Source: Caldisericota bacterium (GTDB taxonomy: Bacteria; Caldisericota; Caldisericia; Caldisericales; Caldisericaceae). Taken from it: a stretch of DNA of 6,329 nt. This document shows positions 4,996 through 6,329 of this stretch, piece by piece. Location: assembly GCA_030642335.1 (NCBI GenBank), contig DAOWNX010000056.1, positions 1-6,329 of the forward strand. Reading direction: 5' to 3'. The position numbers were made by a program, and so were the translations under genes. The notes under the pieces were generated by a model. That model saw only the letters and a program-made list of their open reading frames with translations, made no database searches and was not told where the DNA came from. Each line of letters opens with the position of its first letter. Position 1 is the first letter of the stretch.

Positions 4996-5829
4996 TTATG
5001 CCTCTTTTTTAAGATAAATATACCAGTACAACATACCTACAAAGAGAGCTCCACCAATGATATTGCCTATTGTTACAGGAACCAGGTTTTTCGTAATAAG
5101 ATTTCCCCATGTAAGATTGCTGAACGCTGACGCTGCTTTTCCTGTAGCATCTACAACTGCAGGTGATCCCTTAAGGAATAATCCGTAAGGAATAAAGAAC
5201 ATATTTGCTACACTATGTTCAAACCCTGAAGCAACAAACGCCATAATAGGAAAATAAATTGCAAGAATTTTGCCAGCAATGTCCTTTGCAGAAATTGCCA
5301 TCCAGACAGCAAGACAGACCAACCAGTTACATCCAATACCACGCATTAATGCCTGCATAAATGTAAGATTCACTTTTGCATTTGCAATATTTAAAGCAGT
5401 TGCACCAACAAGACCTCCATTTACAAGCCACAATCCTGTACCAAACATAATAGCAGCGAGAAGAATAGAGCCAACAAAATTACCGAGATAAACAAGCATC
5501 CACCTGTTTAAAACCTGGCTCCAGCGAATCTTTTTCTCAAGGGCAGCAATCACAATGAGATTGTCTCCAGTGAATAATTCACTTCCTGCAATGATTACAA
5601 GCATAAGTCCTACGCTAAATACACTACCAGCAAGAAGCTTTGTTATTCCAACACCCAGACCAGTTTGATGCCCCACCATAATAGAGAGTTCAGCACCAAA
5701 AGCAATGAAAGCACCCGCAAGAATAGCAAGTGTAAAAAACTTTCCAGTAGGGATTACAACCTTTTTTTGTCCAGCAGCACTCATTTTTTCAGCAATCTGC
5801 GCTGGTGAAAAGAAATTTAACTCTGTCAT
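4996..5829 (-). CDS. focA: Formate/nitrite transporter family channel, probably formate channel FocA/FdhC
   Basis: A 277-residue integral membrane protein of the FNT family, which forms pentameric channels for small monovalent anions. ATG 5829 follows AAGGAGGAA with ideal spacing. The N-terminus (SPAQIAEKM...GQKKV) is the typical FNT amphipathic helix. Six membrane segments lie at roughly 31-53, 64-88, 107-134, 155-178, 186-210 and 246-272. Signature elements are ELFTGDN (84-90, with T87 matching the constriction threonine of E. coli FocA), GNFVGS (116-121), GCNWLVCLAVW (166-176), FEHSVANMFFIP (203-214, with H205 as the gating histidine) and NLVPVTIGNIIGGALFVG (248-265). FNT members also carry nitrite or hydrosulfide. 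The formate assignment rests on the position 20 nt after fdhA and just before mobA and fdhD, so it is strong but contextual. Flow direction cannot be told. Confidence 0.93.
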   Translation of the reverse strand: MTELNFFSPAQIAEKMSAAGQKKVVIPTGKFFTLAILAGAFIAFGAELSIMVGHQTGLGVGITKLLAGSVFSVGLMLVIIAGSELFTGDNLIVIAALEKKIRWSQVLNRWMLVYLGNFVGSILLAAIMFGTGLWLVNGGLVGATALNIANAKVNLTFMQALMRGIGCNWLVCLAVWMAISAKDIAGKILAIYFPIMAFVASGFEHSVANMFFIPYGLFLKGSPAVVDATGKAASAFSNLTWGNLITKNLVPVTIGNIIGGALFVGMLYWYIYLKKEA

Positions 5830-5849
5830 ACTTTCTTCCTCCTTATATT

Positions 5850-6329
5850 TTATATTTTTTCGATTTTACAAGCACACACTTTATATTCCGGAATCTTTGC
5901 AACAGGGTCCAAAGCCGGATTAGTTAAAACATTTGCTGCCGCTTCTTTAAAATGGAATGATACAAACACAAGACCTTGTTTAGGTCTATCAGATATTCGC
6001 ACATTTACTTTAATACTTCCTCTACGCGTAGAAATTTTTACCATTTCATTATCTTTAATGTTCAGTTTTTCGGCATCAATCGGATTCACTTCTACATAAT
6101 TTCGTGGCACGAATGCATCAAGCACTTTTACTCTTCTTGATTCATTGCCAGAATGGTAATGAAATAGAATCCTTCCTGTTGTAAGAATTAAAGGATATTT
6201 TTCATCAGGCAATTCTTTTGCAGGTTTGTATTCAACAGGTGATATAAGCCCTCTTCCATTTGCACGTTTAAAATGACCGTCTCCATGTAAAAATCTTGTT
6301 CCAGGGTGATCATCATTTACACAAGGCCA
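5850..6329 (-). CDS. fdhA: C-terminal part of molybdopterin formate dehydrogenase catalytic subunit, 5' end outside window
   Basis: The frame is open from the window edge to TAA at 5852-5850, giving the last 159 residues. They begin W-P-C with HPGT at residues 8-11 and FLH, followed by PVEYKP, PLILTTGR (46-53) and HYHSG (57-61), with VEVNP, FHFKEAAAN (125-133) and NPALDP further on, ending IPEYKVCACKIEKI. This is the molydopterin dinucleotide-binding C-terminal domain in the form typical of FdhA/FdhF-type formate dehydrogenases, which interconvert formate and CO2. The iron-sulfur centre and the Sec/Cys ligand of molybdenum lie in the missing N-terminal part, so I cannot say whether this is a selenoenzyme. 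A start at the TTG codon (6210-6212) would cut the protein inside conserved sequence and is not credible. It is the most upstream visible gene of the operon. MobA and the FdhD-like protein would supply and activate its cofactor. Confidence 0.93.
   Translation of the reverse strand, partial: WPCVNDDHPGTRFLHGDGHFKRANGRGLISPVEYKPAKELPDEKYPLILTTGRILFHYHSGNESRRVKVLDAFVPRNYVEVNPIDAEKLNIKDNEMVKISTRRGSIKVNVRISDRPKQGLVFVSFHFKEAAANVLTNPALDPVAKIPEYKVCACKIEKI

Noticed and set aside
5270..5491. Open frame on the plus strand inside focA
   Set aside because: It lies antisense to a well-conserved membrane protein, has no ribosome binding site and shows no family signature. Its openness is a by-product of focA codon use.

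Overview
The window is AT-rich with strong AAGGAGG-type ribosome binding sites and short intergenic gaps. It carries a formate dehydrogenase locus, which suggests an anaerobic low-GC bacterium: a Clostridia-like Firmicute or a deep-branching thermophilic lineage such as Caldisericota. The sequence alone does not settle the taxon.

Plus strand, left half. The window opens inside a gene (2-463) encoding the C-terminal end of a probable beta-propeller protein, closed by a perfect 14-bp hairpin terminator. Next comes an unusually long, gene-poor leader (about 527-1175). It holds a diverged tandem duplication of about 97 bp, two copies of an AAGGAGGTKGTGCAA motif, and several very small open frames with good Shine-Dalgarno sites. 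The last of these frames overlaps the start of the next gene in an ATGA arrangement. A two-gene unit follows: a secreted C39-like cysteine peptidase domain protein (1176-2084) and, 6 nt later, a lipoprotein with about seven PQQ/BamB-like propeller blades (2091-3521). This pair looks like an extracytoplasmic module of unknown role. A strong terminator lies at 3536-3561.

Convergence zone (3522-3708). The plus-strand unit and the minus-strand operon converge here. Besides the terminator, this gap holds a third, decayed copy of the leader motif.

Minus strand, right half. A tightly packed operon reads leftward from beyond the window edge: the 3' end of fdhA (molybdopterin formate dehydrogenase catalytic subunit), focA (formate channel), mobA (Mo-cofactor guanylyltransferase, TTG start) and an fdhD-like gene. 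Gaps are 20 nt, 5 nt and a 17-nt overlap. Together they would move formate across the membrane, oxidise it or make it, attach GMP to molybdopterin, and sulfurate the cofactor for FdhA. The odd member is the FdhD homologue, which keeps the fold signatures but lacks the canonical Cys-X-X-Cys loop and several other family-defining residues.

The most unusual parts are the duplicated, sORF-rich leader in front of the peptidase/propeller pair and the divergent FdhD. I found no CRISPR array, tRNA, rRNA or intact mobile element.
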